A stretch of 64,000 nt of DNA from Bretschneidera sinensis (taxonomy: Eukaryota; Streptophyta; Magnoliopsida; Brassicales; Akaniaceae), in contig CM043699.1 of NCBI GenBank assembly GCA_023935145.1, positions 67,372,638-67,436,637 of the forward strand. Direction: 5' to 3'. The notes under the pieces were generated by a model. It did not search any database. It was not told the DNA's origin and saw only the letters and a program-made list of their open reading frames with translations. The first letter of the stretch is position 1, and each line of letters opens with the position of its first letter. Below are positions 1 through 10,340 of this stretch, piece by piece. The translations under genes and the position numbers were made by a program.

Positions 1-905
1 ATTTGCGCGCACACCTAGAAGGCTCCAGCGCACCCATGCGCTCGAGTGCAGAAGCAAGCGATTGAGCACGCACGCACAGAGAGACGGCAGAGCCAGTTTT
101 GAAAAGATGTCTTCAGGTCTTATTTTGGAAATTAGGGTTTCGAGGTATCCTTAGAACCCTATATATAGGCTTGTAAAATACAGAAACTACACTTTTGATT
201 TGGCTTTTAAGTTGTAAGCTTTGGAGAGGAATTGATGACTCATCTCCATAATATTCTTCGAGTTTTATCTTTTCTATTTAGTTTATGTTATGATGATGTT
301 TATCATAGACATCATGTGTAACTAACTTCTTAATAAGGCTCGATTGAAGCCCTAGTTATGCTTTTCTATATATAAGTATTGTTGCCTTTGCAAATAGTCA
401 TGTTATGATGATTTAATTGATTATTGTCTGTTTTATTGAATTCATCATATGTGTTTGTCTGATCAATGTATGCATGTGGTATGGATTAGTTAGTTAGACC
501 AATTTGGATGACCGAGTCCTAGGTCTGACAATAGTAACAAAAGAAATCCACACCAGATTCTTGGGTTAATCAACATAGGAAACCCAGAGTAAGCAACATG
601 CCTTAGGTCTCGTGTGGTTGTCGATTTCCACAGACCTTATGCTCTCTTAAGGAACAACTCAGTATACACCATGTTGAAACCCTTAAGAGAGAAAAGAGTT
701 AGAGTATACACCATGCCTAACTCGTTACTTAGGGAGATCAATAGCTTAAGGAGCGGACCAAGCCCTTAGGTTGACAACCATTAGGTATTCATGGTAGGGC
801 TAGAGCATTGGCACATTACTTATTGGGAAAGTATGATTAGTGGTGGATATCAAAGCCCTATGTTCTTATCATTATCAATCTATACTCAATATTTATTTCT
901 ATCAA
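1..905 (+). repeat. Truncated Athila-type LTR (element K)
   Basis: The segment follows the LTR of element E (39746-41031) and less closely that of A, in the same order: GC-rich palindromic motifs (about 1-75), the TATA-like TATATATAG at 160-168, the phrase gctcgattgaagccctag near 337, then the stretch with repeated taggtc and accatgc words. The LTR start lies left of the window. The similarity fades near 905, before the final 170 or so bases and the primer site, so the 3' end is missing. It abuts Tat/Ogre gag sequence, to which it does not belong. The end point is approximate. Confidence 0.75.
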
Positions 906-931
906 TTTTTACATTGTGAACAATCCTTTCC

Positions 932-2400
932 ATGTTTAGTTACAAATGCTCTAGTGGAAGATTAAGGGAAAGGTCTTCTTTGAGTTCAGTCTTCTCTTCA
1001 ATGGAAGAACTTGTTGACAGTTCAATTTCTAGAGGTAGTGCAAGCTCAGTTAGGGCAATGACAAAAGAGACAATGGTTGATACCAATGAAATCCTAAAGA
1101 ACATAAGTAGTATGATGACTGACCTGGTCAAAAGACTAAATAGCCTAAAAGAGAGAATATAAATGAGAGAATCCCAAGATTCTAAGGGGGAGAAAGAAGG
1201 CTTCTTTAAGGATAAAGAAGAGTACCTCTTGGTAAAGGAGAAGAAAAAGGTCTGCACTGAGATGAAGGCCATCAGTGAAAAGTTTGAGAAAATGTATAGT
1301 GCCTTAAGAAAGTCCCAGGGTGTTGACAGTTATTTCTTTGACCTCGATGGGCTTTGTGCCTATCTTAGAGTAAGCTTGCCGCCAAAATAAAAAATGCCTG
1401 ACATGGATCGCTTTGATGAATCAGGGGATTTTAAGACTCTCATAAGATAGTATGTTCGTCTGTTAAGACTTTCGGGTTTGGATTCTGAATAGTTAGTTGC
1501 ACCCTTCTCAAACTCCCTCAATAAGAGCCTAACATATTGAGGGAATGGGAGGATATAGCTCAAGCATTTTTTTCTCAGTATGCATATAACACTCAACTGG
1601 ATATCACTATCAAGGACTTAGTGACGACTAAGTAAAAGCCCAATGAGACATTTTTGAGGTTTATCTGTCATTGGCAAAGCAAGGTACCGAAGATGTCCTC
1701 AAGACTTGTGCAGAAAGACCAGGTTAAAATATTGATGAGAAATCATAAACCTGAGTACCATGAAAGGATGTTTGCCATGCCCATCACCAATTTTGAGCAG
1801 TTGATTGATTCAAGAACTCAAATAGAAGATGACATTTTTTTAGGGAAAGATTGAAAAGACTGGTGGGACATTTGTGAAGAAAAATGATTTCAGCAGCATT
1901 GATACCAAAACCAGTGAGGAACTTTGCCTAGGTACACAATGTGCAATCAAGTGTATGGACAGATAACTCTCTAAGACCTCAGTAGTATAATAACCACAAC
2001 TACAGCCAGCCAAATCTTTATAAGAGCCAGCTTGAGAGGAAAGGCCAAGGCCTTGAAGACTTTACTCTACTAAGGATGAGTTTATCCTAAGCCTTTGCCA
2101 AGCTCATCAAAAAAGAAAAACTTTATCCTTTGCCAATAAGACCCATGACCCAATTCAACCACACTAAGACATCTCTAAGTATTGTGATTTTCACTAGTCT
2201 ATTTTTCGTGATATCGATGGATGTCAAAGACTAAAATATGAAATCTAGGACCTCATTGACAATGATCTTAAGCCACCCTAGGTTACCAGTAACCCCTTTC
2301 CGAATTACTGAAATGTAGCCCCACCAAATTTCCTTAACATGATCAAGGAATCACCCACCATCTTTAAGCCATCCACCCAATACAACCCTAAACACAAACT
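932..2400 (+). pseudogene. Tat/Ogre-lineage gag relic (element G)
   Basis: Capsid gene of a Ty3/gypsy element, broken in several frames. About 932-1390 gives two Lys/Glu-rich stretches; 1400-1850 gives the retrotransposon-gag core, with words such as WEDIAQAFFSQYAY (about 1548-1590), NETFLRF and SKVPKMSS, as in Tat/Ogre gag. Around 2050-2270, across frames, a C-terminal zinc-binding-like block can be read (YCDFH, then DGCQRLKYEI). Many stops and shifts make it non-coding today. It sits directly after LTR fragment K; its own 5' LTR is not in the window. Bases 2400-2800 have no clear homology and are probably the gag to protease linker. Confidence 0.7.
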
Positions 2401-2799
2401 TGTCCTCGCCTTTTAATATCTTTGAAATTTCAAGTACAATATTCCTAGCAGGAGGGCCTCGGTTAACAACATTTAGGACAATGATAGTGAAGATGACAGG
2501 AAGACAGTAACTAGAAAACCAATAACAGATGGTGCAGTGATAGTAAGGAACAATTGTGACAAGGCTGTAACAGTAGTAATAGTGAATCAGGAAAAGGGTA
2601 GGAAGACTTTTAGTGGCAAGAAAAGTAAGACTGTTTGGGATACCAGCAGTGAGTAAAAAGAAGAGCTGAGTCATTTGACTTGAGGCGACCGTCATTTTAA
2701 GTCACCTCACCTCGAAATTGATAAACCCGGAAGAAATGTAAGGGATGATGAGATAGTGGTAGTGGAAAGAGTTAAAGGGAAGGAGAAAGTGGAAGATGA

Positions 2800-3580
2800 A
2801 GATCCAGTGTTGCGATAGTTGAAGAAAACGCATGCTAATATCTAAATTTAGGGTTACTAACGTTCTCAAAGAAGCACCGATAGGCTATGTTGGATCACTT
2901 AGGTGGGGTGGACATCCCCATAAGCACCTCCATCGATGATCTCTTAGCCTTAAGAATCGTGTCAAAGTAAGGGGAACCAGACCTTGATCTTTGGTGACAA
3001 AGATATCCCACCATATGGAAAAAACCATAATTGTGCTTTGTATTTGACAATAAAGTGTCAAGAAAAGAAAATACCCACTGTGTTGGTTGATAACAGGTCA
3101 GCTTTAAATGTTTTGCCTTTGTAGATGGTATGAATTTTAGGATTTAAACAAGATGACTTCCTCTAGAATAGTTAGATAGTTCGAGCTTATGAAAACACGA
3201 AGCACCTGGTAGTTGGGAAAGTAAGCTTAAGATGCAAGTTAGATTTGGAAGATATGGTGATTGACTTCCATGTCATTGATATCACTACATCTTTCAACAT
3301 TTTGCTGGGTAAACCATGGATTCACATTCTGAGGGCAATGCCTTCAACTTTCCATCAGAAGATAAAATTCAAAGCTGGGAATCAAGTAGTAATCTTATTC
3401 GGGGACAAAGTCAGCATCGCCCCTGTGTTTCGTATTGAAGTAAAAGGTAAGGAACTACATGGTTTCATCTTTGAGGAAGTAGCATTGATTGACATAGTAA
3501 ATGTCAACCTATGCATCAATCAAGTGATTTTTCATACTATGAAGGGAATGAACTACTTCCAAAGCATATACAAGGAGTGA
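2800..3580 (+). pseudogene. Tat/Ogre aspartic protease relic (element G)
   Basis: Retropepsin of element G, which in a live element cuts the Gag-Pol precursor. Read across frames, 2860-3060 gives LDHLGGVDIPISTS and ALYLTIKCQ. Then comes VLVDNRSALNVLPL, where the active-site triplet is D-N-R instead of the usual D-N-G or D-S-G. The open part (3245-3580) contains TSFNILLGKPWIH and PSTFHQKIKF, which are typical of the Tat/Ogre protease C-terminus. Stops near 3125 and 3165 break the first half. The lineage call is strong; the gene is dead. Confidence 0.8.
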
Positions 3581-4053
3581 GGGAATTCTAGAATTTCAAG
3601 TAGCAGTTTGTGAGACAAGGTTTACGCTATAAGCCTGATAATAACAATAAGAAAGATTAGGGCAAGTTCCATGAGACTTTCAATGGGAAGTTTGTGAAAG
3701 AATGAGAAGATTTTCCTCATTGTGGGTTCCCTGAGCCATGGTTGAATAGGAAGACTTAGAAGAGGTAACTAGGATTTGAGATATTCTTCAATCTCAAATT
3801 TTTTGATAAAGTGGTACTGAAGAAGAAGGAGGCACGACAAGCAAGTGACTAGATCTAAAATCTAGATGATGCAACTTTGTGTATCCTGACGATGAAAGAG
3901 GGTCAGGCGAAAGATTTCAATCTAAGCATGTTAATCAGGCTAGCTGACAGAGACACCAACAACAACAAAGAGCCTGGTCAAGTGTCATCTTCTTTTTCTT
4001 CTTGTTATGTCAAGGTTGAGGTGGGGAACGATGTCCCTGACCTCCTAGAGTCT
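3581..4053 (+). pseudogene. Protease to RT linker of element G, cut by copia F
   Basis: This low-complexity linker follows the protease, with stops in several frames. The last part is open (3877-4053) and ends in the residues VPDLLES. The copia element F begins at 4054. When F and one copy of its 5-base target duplication are left out, this frame continues without a shift into 42854 and onwards, which is the region before the G reverse transcriptase. The 3877-4146 open frame therefore ends artificially inside the copia LTR and is not a gene. Confidence 0.6.
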
Positions 4054-4351
4054 TGTTGTAGTATGTGGCTTATATCGAGTAGAACACATGTACAGAGAAA
4101 GCAGGTTGATGCTAGAGTGAAGCAAAGTAGAGTAAGGGGAGCGTAGTGTACCAAGCGGAATGGAGCGGAACGACTAGGGTTAGTATAAATACATATGATG
4201 TAACCCTACTTTGACATAGTGAAATTTAGAAACTGCTCGGTCCCATGGACGTAGACATACTGTCAAACCACATTAAATCCTTGTTTTTAATTGCTTTCTC
4301 TCTCTTTGCTTTTTTATACTATTCATCATAATTGTCGCACGTTTCACAACA
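4054..4351 (+). repeat. 5' LTR of copia F
   Basis: It starts TGTTGTAGTATGTGG and ends CACAACA, the TG...CA form. It carries TATAAATA near 4184 in tagtataaataca. The same family occurs at 42560-42848 and, reversed, at 17838-18162. The middle (about 4110-4175) is the variable part: repeated GGAGCGGA-like words differ in number among the three copies. Confidence 0.85.
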
Positions 4352-4353
4352 AT

Positions 4354-4365
4354 TGGTATCAAAGC
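4354..4365 (+). other. Primer-binding site of copia F
   Basis: TGGTATCAAAGC lies two bases after the LTR end. It matches the complement of the plant initiator tRNA-Met 3' end (TGGTATCAGAGC) except for one G to A change. Confidence 0.85.
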
Positions 4366-4375
4366 TCAAGTCACT

Positions 4376-5031
4376 ATGTCAAGGATTTCTTTTGTGAAGT
4401 TCGACATTGTCAAGTTCGACAGATCTGAAAATTTTGGATTATGGTAGAGAAAGGTCAAGGATTTGTCAGTGCAGTAAGGCATGGTGAAGGCGTTATACTG
4501 AAAGAAGCTGGAAGGCATGGACTACATAGATTGGAACGAACTAGAAGCGAGGGCTGTGGCAACTATCAGGCTTTGTTTGACTGATGACGTGATATATTAT
4601 GTCATGGATGAGGAATAATCGACGATAGTTTGGTTGAAATTGGAAAGTCGGTATATGTCCAAGTCTTTGACGAACAAGCTCTATCTTAAGCAAAAACTGT
4701 ATGGTCTTAAGATGTTAGAGGGCTCAGTTCTAAACCAGTACATCAATGTGTTCAACCAAATTATCAGTGATTTAAAGCGAGTTAATGTGAAGTTCGAAGA
4801 CGAAGACAATGCGTTAATGTTACTGAATTACTTACCAGCTTCTCCTACGTACAAAAATTTGGTTACAACTCTGATGTGGGAGAAAGAAACTATCGAATTA
4901 GAGGAGATCACAGGTGCTTTATTAGATTTTCATCAGAGGAAGAAAGCTTGTGATGAGAATTTACAAGGTGAAGGGCTTGTAGTGAGGTGTAACAAGGAAC
5001 GTGAGAGAAACAAGTCCCGAAGCGGATCGAG
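4376..5031 (+). pseudogene. Ty1/copia gag fragment (element F)
   Basis: Capsid gene of F, opening at the ATG at 4376. One frame runs to 5031 with no shift but four in-frame stops (TAG, TAA, TGA, TAA) before 4634. It reads as the copia gag (UBN2-type) fold: a start around VKFDIVKFD, then LYLKQKLYGLKM, LNQYINVFNQI, ALMLLNYLPASP and ALLDFHQRK. All four stops can be explained as C to T changes in CAG, CAA or CGA codons, if the family's usual residues stood there. The gene ends at the insertion of B (flank TCGAG, 5027-5031); its zinc knuckle and everything downstream are missing. Confidence 0.85.
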
Positions 5032-6237
5032 TGAATTACACCCAAACAGTAATATGTGGTAGCAGTAGTATAGAATGGGGTGTCGATCCCATGAAGAGAA
5101 CATTCTACAATCAAAGTCTCAGGAAAAAAATAATGGAAACAAAATTAAAAATTAATATTAAGAAAATGTTGAGAATTAAATGAAGCAATTGAATTTAGTG
5201 AAAGAAAATCAGTAATGAGAAACATAAGGGTCCAAGAGTCCCTCCTAGATTTCACAGCTTCAGCTTGTATCAATTCAGTAATTATAACTCAACTATGTAT
5301 TTCACATCCCAAAAGTGTAATTGGAAAATAATAGTGAAAGCACCAAAAATATTCTTTTGTAAATTAAATATTCTTTTGCACCAAAAGTAATGCAACGATT
5401 GATCATACATGATATCCTAAATCGACGATAAATCCAGAGACAATAACGTAGTAAAGTACAATCGTATATAATTAATCTACCGAAATCAATTGCATCCTAA
5501 ATTCCACACATAAGAGATGCATGATTGTACTTATATGGAGAAAAAGAACAACAATCACCAGAGTTAAATAAATCTATGGAAGAGGAAAATATAATTGTAT
5601 GTTACACAAAAAAATTAATTTCATATTAAATAAAGGGCACAACTTAAAACAATTATTCAATATTAAAAACACCAATAACTGAATTAAATACAAGCCAAAC
5701 CCGCTATGTCTAAGAGTTCATCTCTTCACCTTGGTTGAAACTTAACCTAGCCTACAATATATAATCACAGCAACTCTCTAGAAATTCAATGTGTATCTAT
5801 TCAGCCCCCTGTTTTTTAGTCTAAAAATCCTATATATAGCTGTATGGAGACAACTTTGTAGACAGAAAAATTGCCCTAGGGTTTCTGTTCAGGCTGTGTC
5901 CCCTGTTGTCCAGTTCAGGTCCAATTTTGCAACTCTGAACTGGTTCGGATCTGCTGCTGTCCAAGCTTGATTCTGCTGTCTGAACTGGTCCAATTCTGTT
6001 GCTATCTAGGCCCAGTTCTGCTGCTCTGAACTGGTCTAAATGTTGTGGATTCTTTCAAACAAATTATATATATATTTTTGTTTAAGGCTTCTTTGTTTTT
6101 TTAATCTGCAAAACACACCAAAACACAGAATTCTCCAAAGGACAACCCTTGTCAAGAAATTCAATGAATAATAAAAAATACTCTCAACAAATGCATATAA
6201 TTAACTCTATATGAAGTGCATTTTCATTACCTAATCA
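5032..6237 (-). repeat. 3' LTR of element B
   Basis: This 1206-bp LTR pairs with 38843-39619 over its first 770 or so bases (shared gaatggggtgt..gatcccatgaagagaac and many later blocks). On the minus strand a TATA-like CTATATATAGG lies near 5829-5839. Bases 5890-6040 hold a small degenerate direct repeat built on ctgaactggtcc and ctgctg words, three to four units of about 40 bp. The minus-strand start is TGATTAG at 6237. Confidence 0.8.
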
Positions 6238-6286
6238 CAACCCCCAACCAGCTCATTGCTAGTACCTAGTGATGCAAGCGAAACAA
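6238..6286 (-). other. Polypurine-tract region of element B
   Basis: Just inside the 3' LTR, the minus strand reads ctggttgggggttgtg, a G-rich tract like those of D (31070-31085). It would prime plus-strand DNA synthesis. Only 49 bases remain before element A; the sequence resumes at 17804 after A and its AACAA duplication. Confidence 0.65.
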
Positions 6287-6474
6287 TGATAGATGCTTAA
6301 ATATTCATATTTAAGCCCCCTTATTTACATTTGTTAGGTCCTTAATTACGTTAATTTGGTCTTTTTTACTCCATTTGTGTGTTTTATATGTTTTTATAGG
6401 GTTTTGGAGAAAAAGAAGCAGTTTAGGCACTTAAAGGAAGAAATCTGGAATCCCTAGAGCATTCTCTGGACAAA

Positions 6475-6592
6475 TTGTGATCGATCGCGTCATGCAATGC
6501 GATCGAGCGCACATTGCGATCGTGCGCACACATGAAGGATCGAGCGCACACTGCGATCGAGCGCAAGACATATTCGATCGAGCGCACATATA
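6475..6592 (+). promoter_or_regulatory. Palindromic GATCGAGCGC motif array in U3 of A
   Basis: About six copies of a near-palindrome, consensus TGCGATCGAGCGCA, spaced roughly 20 bases apart. They end about 100 bases upstream of the TATA box. The same array stands at 16656-16772 in the 3' LTR, with slightly better-preserved copies. It is very CpG-rich within AT-rich surroundings. The position suggests an enhancer or protein-binding array; this is inference. Confidence 0.7.
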
Positions 6593-6695
6593 CGGGCGTG
6601 AACAGCAAACTGCATAAGCCTATTTTGGAAATAAGAGAATTTTCGTTTTAGGAAGGTTTAGGAACTCATGGGTCTCTTAGGACTTCTCAAAGACC

Positions 6696-6703
6696 TATAA
6701 ATA
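6696..6703 (+). promoter_or_regulatory. TATA box of element A 5' LTR
   Basis: TATAAATA in cctataaatacac, at the usual place about 400 bases into the LTR. The 3' LTR has the same box at 16877-16884, and E has it at 40125-40132. Confidence 0.75.
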
Positions 6704-7623
6704 CACTTGTAACTCACGCACATAAGACACACCTCAGATAGAAAACACTTTTCTCTTTTCTTTTACTTGGAGTTGAGAGCTTGGGAGAGAATTGAAGCCT
6801 CTTCTCTCGGGTTTATTAATGTTTAGTTTATTTATAATGTTTACTTTAGATAGTATGTGTAACTAACTTTCTTATAGGGCTCGATTGAAGCCCTAGTTAT
6901 GCATTCCCATATTTATATTCATTGATAAAATCTTTGCCAATAGCTTTTATTATGTTACTTAACTTGATTAATGCCTGTGCTTATTTAAATTTCTCATATG
7001 TATGTGTAAGGCCAACGTATGCATGTGGTATGGATAGGTTAGTTAGATCAATTTGGATGACCGAGTCCTGGGTCTAACATTAGTAACAAGGGATATCTTA
7101 TCCGGATACCCGGGTTAATCAACATGGGAAACCAAGAGTAGATACCATGCCCTAGGTCTCATGTGGTTGTCGATTTCTATAGTACTTATGTTTTCTTAAG
7201 GAACAACTCAACCAGATACCATGCTGAATCCTTTAAAGAAGAAAAGAGTTAGAGTAGATGCCATGCCTAACTCGTGGCTTAGGGAAATCAATAGCTTAAG
7301 GAGTAGATACCATGCCCTTAGGTTGGCAACCAGTAGGTATACATAATAAGGCTAGTGCACTGATACCTTTTACAAATTTGGGAAAGTATGACTACTGGTG
7401 GATATCAAAGCCCTATGTCTTTATTATTATCAATTCACCTTCCAACAGTTATTTATCTCTTTTTACTTTAGAGAAACTGATTCTAAAAGCAACTTTACCA
7501 ATTCCTGTGGAGATGACCTTGCTTTCGCACACTATACTACACTATTGACCTTGTGCACTTGCAAGTAAAACAAGTATTATTATCTGCTTAATTATTTAGG
7601 TAGATTTTCGCACAACAAGTTTT

Positions 7624-7641
7624 TGGCACCGTTGCCGGGGA
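7624..7641 (+). other. Primer-binding site of element A (tRNA-Asp)
   Basis: TGGCACCGTTGCCGGGGA follows the LTR after six bases. It matches the complement of the plant tRNA-Asp 3' end (TGGCGCCGTTGCCGGGGA) except for one G to A change. This primer is typical of Athila-group elements. Confidence 0.9.
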
Positions 7642-7881
7642 TTGCGCTAAAAATTCCTTTAGAATTACTTTCATTATTATTACGCTATTTTTTTACTATC
7701 TTTACTTTTTATCAAACTTAATTAAATTGTTTTCTATTTCAGGCACATCAAACCCTAACTCACACTTTCTGTGGTACTTGTGATCGATCGCAAGATCCTG
7801 TGCGATCAAGCGCATTTAGGGCAGAGAGTTACCCGAGCAGCAGAGTTGCACTGCTACACTGAAGCTGGTTTTTTTTTATTT

Positions 7882-9480
7882 ATGCACGGACTTCGATCTC
7901 GACATTCATAATTCTTTCCCCTCGATCCCGAGCTTGAGCAGACTATCCGATAAAAGCTAAAGAATAATTTCGAGGATAACGAAGAAGAAGTCGAGAACGA
8001 AACACTAATGGCGGAACAGCTCGAGAACCAGCAACCACCTGCACGAGTACCGATGAAGCACTCCTTCATCCCTCGGAACATTGATCAATCATCATGCATC
8101 GCATATTAACCTGAGGCGACGGGAAATTATTACATATCTCCGCAAATCTTGAATGCTTTGACTCATTTTAGAGGCACTCCTAACGAAGATCCACACTTGC
8201 ACCTCCGAGAATTTTTTGATCTTTGCAAGTTCCAACACATACAAGGACTAGACCAAGAAGGAATAAGGTTAATTCTGTTCCCTTCTTCCTTGAAAGATAA
8301 TGCTAAACTTTGGTATAATTATTTGCCTACAGTTTCCATCCACACTTGGGAGGAGTTGGCAAGCAAGTTCCTGAAAAAGTTCTTCCCAGCCCAAAAGACG
8401 AGACAAATGAGGAAGGAGATCCAGTCCTTCCAACAAAAGGATGGGGACCTCTTCTTCGAAGCATGGGGAAACTTCAACGAGCTGCTACTAAAATGCCCAC
8501 ACCATAACCTGCCTCACGATGAACTGGTACAAGCATTCTATGAAGGTTTAATGATACTAACAAATGTATTGTTGATTCAGGTTGTGGAGGAGTCCTGATG
8601 GAGAAAAGCAGTGAAGAAGCAATGGAGCTCTTCGAAACCCTCAGCGAGCACACCCAACAATTCTCCTCTCAAGGTAGACATGTGACCAAGGGTAAAGGTA
8701 TGTATGAGGTAAATATAAATGAAGGATCTTCCCCTCAAATGGCAGCAATGGAGAGAAAACTAGATATGATTGTAAAAGCCATAACTACTCAAAATGCCTC
8801 ATCCAGCCTACCATCCACCCCACTCCAGGTATGTGCAATTTGTTCTCAATACGACCATAATACTGATACGTGTCCTTTGTATTCATCTGCAGATCCAGAA
8901 CAAGCCAACTATATGGGGCTTAACAACTATCCACCGAAGAACAACCCATATGCCAACACGTACAACCCTGGATGGCGAAACCACCCAAATTTCTCGTGGA
9001 GCAACAACCAGAACAATCAAGGACAGCAACGAAACCCCTATCCCACTGCTCATGCTACTCCCGAACCAAAGAAGAACGACCTCGAAAGTCTAGTAAGCCA
9101 ACTGGTGATGTCACAAGAACAGTTCATGACTCAGCAAAAACAAACTAATGCGGCACATGAGCAAGCAATTCAAAGACTAAAGGTACAAATGGGACAACAA
9201 GCTAAAGAGCTCAGTGGCAGAAAGCAAGGAGAGCTCCCAGCTCAAACATTACCCAACCTTGGGGGGCATCAACAACTAAAGGTTGTCACAACATTGAGAA
9301 ATGGCAAAGTAATCGGATCCAAGGAATCTCCAGCAACATCCAAAGAGACACCATCAGCATCAAGGGTAAGTGAGACGGAGAAGGTGAATGCACCACCCTT
9401 CCCGCAAAAGTTAGTAAAACAAAAAAAAGACAATAAACTACTTGATATTTTTGAAACCTTGCGGAAAGTAGAAATTAATA
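7882..9480 (+). pseudogene. Athila gag (element A)
   Basis: Capsid/nucleocapsid gene. The likely start is the ATG at 7882, since the same start opens the uninterrupted frame of the sister gag in E (41329). Early stops lie near 7909, 7948 and 8107. The gag core follows from about 8149 (LTHFRGTPNEDPHLHLREF, then WEELASKFLKKFFP). A one-base deletion near 8551, seen by comparison with E, moves the frame before 8598. The zinc knuckle CAICSQYDHNTDTC (CX2CX4HX4C) is at about 8830-8870, followed by the Athila signature NPGWRNHPNFSW (8964-9000). A Gln-rich segment and a basic tail lead into protease. Confidence 0.9.
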
Positions 9481-10340
9481 TTCCATTATTAGATGCAATT
9501 CACCAAATACCTGCCTATGCTAAATTCCTAAAAGATTGTTACACTCATAAAAGAAAATTTCAAGAGCATGAGACTATAGCATTAACTGAGGAGGTAAGTG
9601 CTGTACTGCTAAGAAAACTCCCACCAAAACTGAAAGATCCTGGTAGTTTTACTATTCCCTGTAGAATAGATGATCAGCTATTTGACAAGGCATTGCTAGA
9701 CTTAGGAGCGGGGGTAAACTTGCTACCTTACACGGTATTCAAAACCCTAGGTTTTGGGGAGCTACAACCGACTTCTATTACCTTATAGTTGGCAGATAGG
9801 AGTATTAAAAGACCTAGGGGTGTTCTCGAGGACATCTTAGTGAAAGTTGGTGAGTTCATTTTACCTGCTGATTTCATTGTATTAGACATGGAGGAATGCC
9901 CTATGCCATTACCTTTGCCTATCATATTAGGGAGAACATTTATGAGAACGGCCGACACTAAGATCTGTGTAAAAAAGGGTACAGTAAGTATGAAAATCAA
10001 TGGTGAGAAAATAGAGTTTAAAATATTTGATGCAATGAAACTTCCTCAAGATGACTTGGAATGCTCTAATGTTTGTATGATACAAGACTTTGTTGAGGAA
10101 GCTTTTCAGGTCCAATACATTGATCCATTGGAGACTACTCTCACTCATAGCTTCACGGAGATGGATATTGAGCAAGAATATGAAGATGTTACTGATGACA
10201 TCATCACAATTGTGCACCTTCTTGCAACCTCTCCAAAATACTCCAGTACATATCCTCCTCCATTTGAATCTCTTATACCCACTAATGCTACTCTTCTTCC
10301 ATCCATTGTGCAGGCACCAACATTGGAACTAAAGCAGCTA
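9481..10340 (+). pseudogene. Athila aspartic protease and linker (element A)
   Basis: Retropepsin in the same frame as the second part of gag. The active-site region is ALLDLGAGVNLLPY (about 9690-9730), using D-L-G as other Athila proteases do. One in-frame TAG (9786-9788) stands where H and C have a Gln codon (LQLADR), consistent with C to T. The second half contains PRGVLEDILVKV, DFIVLDME and LPIILGRTF. The linker to RT (10000-10340) ends in the phrase DPLETTLTHSF and a Pro/Thr-rich stretch; element D keeps a version of this linker although it lost protease. Confidence 0.88.

Larger units (their letters stand above)
6287..7617 (+). repeat. 5' LTR of element A
   Basis: It begins TGATAGATGC and ends GCACAACA. 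In order: palindromic GATCGAGCGC motif cluster (6475-6592), TATA box (6696-6703), the block gctcgattgaagccctag near 6878, then repeated taccatgcc and taggtc words (about 7100-7330). It controls transcription start and 3' end formation. Element E and fragment K carry related LTRs. The open frame at 7312-7548 lies inside the LTR and recurs in the 3' copy; I do not regard it as a gene. Confidence 0.92.

Noticed and set aside
2351..2695. Minus-strand frame of 114 codons in the gag to protease linker of G
   Set aside because: Antisense to a decayed element, hydrophobic by composition, no match to any family.
3877..4146. Stand-alone 89-codon gene
   Set aside because: Its first part belongs to G and its last 31 codons run into the copia LTR; it is a chimera created by the insertion.
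7312..7548. Conserved 78-codon frame in both LTRs of A (also 17493-17729)
   Set aside because: It is identical because the LTRs are duplicates; no homology and no start context. It spans the LTR end region needed for other functions.
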